Position numbers and translations under genes: made by a program. From Eubacterium ruminantium (GTDB lineage Bacteria; Bacillota; Clostridia; Lachnospirales; Lachnospiraceae), in NCBI RefSeq assembly GCF_900167085.1, contig NZ_FUXA01000006.1, forward strand, positions 124,001 to 188,000: a stretch of 64,000 bases of DNA, read 5' to 3'. Below the pieces are notes generated by a model, which did no database searches, was not told the origin of the DNA, and was given only the letters and a program-made list of their open reading frames with translations. This document shows, piece after piece, positions 62,758 through 64,000 of the stretch (position 1 is its first letter; each line of letters opens with the position of its first letter).

Positions 62758-63975
62758 TTACGAAAGCCTCATCTTAAAATCTAAATAATCAAATTGTTTT
62801 ACAATCTCAAATCTATCTTCCAAATCACTGTCATGTTCGAGAACAATATCAGGAAGCGCCATTCCATTGAATGTATTATTCTTGACCATGCTATAGATTG
62901 CCATATCTCCAAAGGTTAAAATATCTCCGACAGAAGGCACCTCAGGTAAACAGTATATTCCGATTACATCGCCTGCAAGACATGTTCTTGAAGCAAGACG
63001 AACTTTATATAACTTTACACCTGATTTTCCTTCATTTGGCTTAACGTCAGATTCCTCAGATTCGTCTGATTCTTCAGATTCTTCTTCAAGAGCTCCAAAT
63101 AATGGTGGTGTATACGGCATTTCGATAACGTCAGGCATGTGGCATGCAGCTGATGCATCAAGAATAAGTGTCGGCATATCTTCTGTGTCCACAATATCAA
63201 GAACGGTTGTAATAAGAGTTCCTGCATCAAGTGCTATTGCTTCGCCGGGTTCAAGATATACTTCAAGATTCCATTTTGCCTTTATTTCTTTAATAAAATC
63301 AATAAGACCGTTAACATCATAATCTTTTTTGGTTATATGATGTCCGCCGCCCAGATTGATCCAACTTACAGTCTCAAGATATTCAGGGAAATTATCTTCT
63401 ACACTTCTAAATGTATCTATAAGAGGCTGAAGTCCCTGCTCACATAATGTATGAAAATGAAGTCCCGTCACGCCCGAAGGAAGTGTCTTTGGTAAATTAC
63501 ATTTTCTTATTCCGAGTCTTGATCCTGTTGAACATGGATCATAGATTTCATGACCTTCCTGAGTAGAAAATTCCGGATTAATACGTAAGGCTATTTTAAC
63601 TAAGCCTTTCGATACCTTAGGCTCCCATATTTTTCTATGACATTCAAGCTGCGAAATTGAATTAAAATAAATATGGCTGCATATATCTGCAAGAACTTTC
63701 ATTTCATTAGATTTATAAGCCGGTTCAAATACATGATTTTCCTTATTTTCACCGAATTCTTCATGTGAAAGTCTAGCCTCATATATGCCTGAAGCCGTGG
63801 TTCCGGACAGATATTTACTGATAAGAGGATAAGTCTTATACATTGAAAAAGCCTTCTGCGCAAGAAGGATCTTGCAGCCGGCTTTTTCTTCTACATTATG
63901 CAATGTTTCAAGATTTTCTCTAAGTTTTCCTTCCTGAATTATATAGGAAGGTGTTCTAAGTTCATTATATTTCAT
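62758..63975 (-). CDS. nspC: Carboxynorspermidine/carboxyspermidine decarboxylase
   Basis: PLP enzyme making spermidine or norspermidine from the carboxy form. It has 405 residues with the alanine-racemase-type barrel. Schiff-base Lys41 (LAQKAFSMYKTYP), GVTGLHFHTLCEQ, WINLGGGHHITKKDYD, EPGEAIALDAG, DASAACHMPDVIEMPY and the acceptor Cys in SRTCLAGDVIG. A Glu/Ser/Asp insert (EEESEESDESEESD, coded by 9-bp units near 63045-63090) lies ahead of that Cys block. No clear ribosome site precedes the ATG; coupling with an upstream gene beyond the window edge is likely. Confidence 0.94.
   Translation of the reverse strand: MKYNELRTPSYIIQEGKLRENLETLHNVEEKAGCKILLAQKAFSMYKTYPLISKYLSGTTASGIYEARLSHEEFGENKENHVFEPAYKSNEMKVLADICSHIYFNSISQLECHRKIWEPKVSKGLVKIALRINPEFSTQEGHEIYDPCSTGSRLGIRKCNLPKTLPSGVTGLHFHTLCEQGLQPLIDTFRSVEDNFPEYLETVSWINLGGGHHITKKDYDVNGLIDFIKEIKAKWNLEVYLEPGEAIALDAGTLITTVLDIVDTEDMPTLILDASAACHMPDVIEMPYTPPLFGALEEESEESDESEESDVKPNEGKSGVKLYKVRLASRTCLAGDVIGIYCLPEVPSVGDILTFGDMAIYSMVKNNTFNGMALPDIVLEHDSDLEDRFEIVKQFDYLDFKMRLS
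63045..63092 (-). repeat. 9-bp-type repeat inside nspC
   Basis: Units of GATTCTTCA/GATTCCTCA/GATTCGTCT (plus-strand reading) code the Glu/Ser/Asp run between conserved blocks of the decarboxylase. Confidence 0.75.
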
Positions 63976-64000
63976 GGTTATTATTCAAAATAATTAATAT

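Overview
This window looks like core chromosome of a low-GC anaerobic Firmicute, most likely a gut or rumen Lachnospiraceae (Butyrivibrio/Roseburia/Lachnospira-like). The basis is AT-rich sequence with strong AGGAGG ribosome sites and TTGACA-17-TATAAT promoters, an IspH-ribosomal protein S1 fusion, a Na+-pumping biotin decarboxylase operon, GH94 and GH43 carbohydrate enzymes, and gene order typical of that family. Genus is not assigned. I see no rRNA or tRNA gene, CRISPR array, insertion sequence or prophage.

Layout. 0.2-3.5 kb: rsmD-coaD, an unknown acidic-tailed coiled-coil protein, and convergent tmcAL. 3.7-8.6 kb: an aminotransferase, recA (with a LexA-type box over its promoter)-recX, and rny. 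8.7-12.3 kb: a Nudix hydrolase with a repeat-coded N-terminus, a XerD-like recombinase, aroC and rpsO. 12.5-24.8 kb: pnp (with a long leader hairpin), GH94 phosphorylase, ftsK, fhs-folD (one-carbon metabolism), and rimO-pgsA. 25.1-28.8 kb: a large secreted modular protein. 28.9-34.5 kb: a five-gene biotin-dependent, sodium-translocating carboxyl-transfer operon holding two different carboxyltransferases. 34.6-43.5 kb: a flavoprotein, cmk, a 20-bp x5 tandem repeat, ispH-S1, rplS, lepB, rpsU, a flippase-like membrane protein, pssA and phoH. 43.5-50.8 kb: ybeY, a DUF3048 lipoprotein, two more flavoproteins, and proB-(5-formyl-THF cyclo-ligase)-proA. 50.8-58.0 kb: a repeat-bearing L,D-transpeptidase, a MoxR ATPase/vWA pair, a patatin-like phospholipase, a second cytidylate-kinase-like protein and a GH43 enzyme. 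58.1-64.0 kb, minus strand: a tyrosine recombinase and a polyamine cluster (nspC-aguA-aguB) followed by a rhodanese-TtcA fusion.

Most interesting points. (1) The carboxyl-transfer operon contains the parts of a transcarboxylase (methylmalonyl-type and oxaloacetate/pyruvate-type carboxyltransferases plus a biotin carrier) together with a Na+ pump. (2) ispH-S1 carries an internal Shine-Dalgarno and in-frame ATG at exactly the domain junction. (3) A near-perfect composite hairpin lies in the pnp leader. (4) Low-complexity Ser/Asp/Asn/His inserts built from short DNA repeats recur in otherwise ordinary enzymes across the window. (5) The secreted 1202-residue protein has seven copies of a domain I do not recognise. 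(6) There is an exact five-unit 20-bp array and a 30-bp perfect palindrome.

Limits: all calls are by eye from the sequence; no database search, structure prediction or folding was run.
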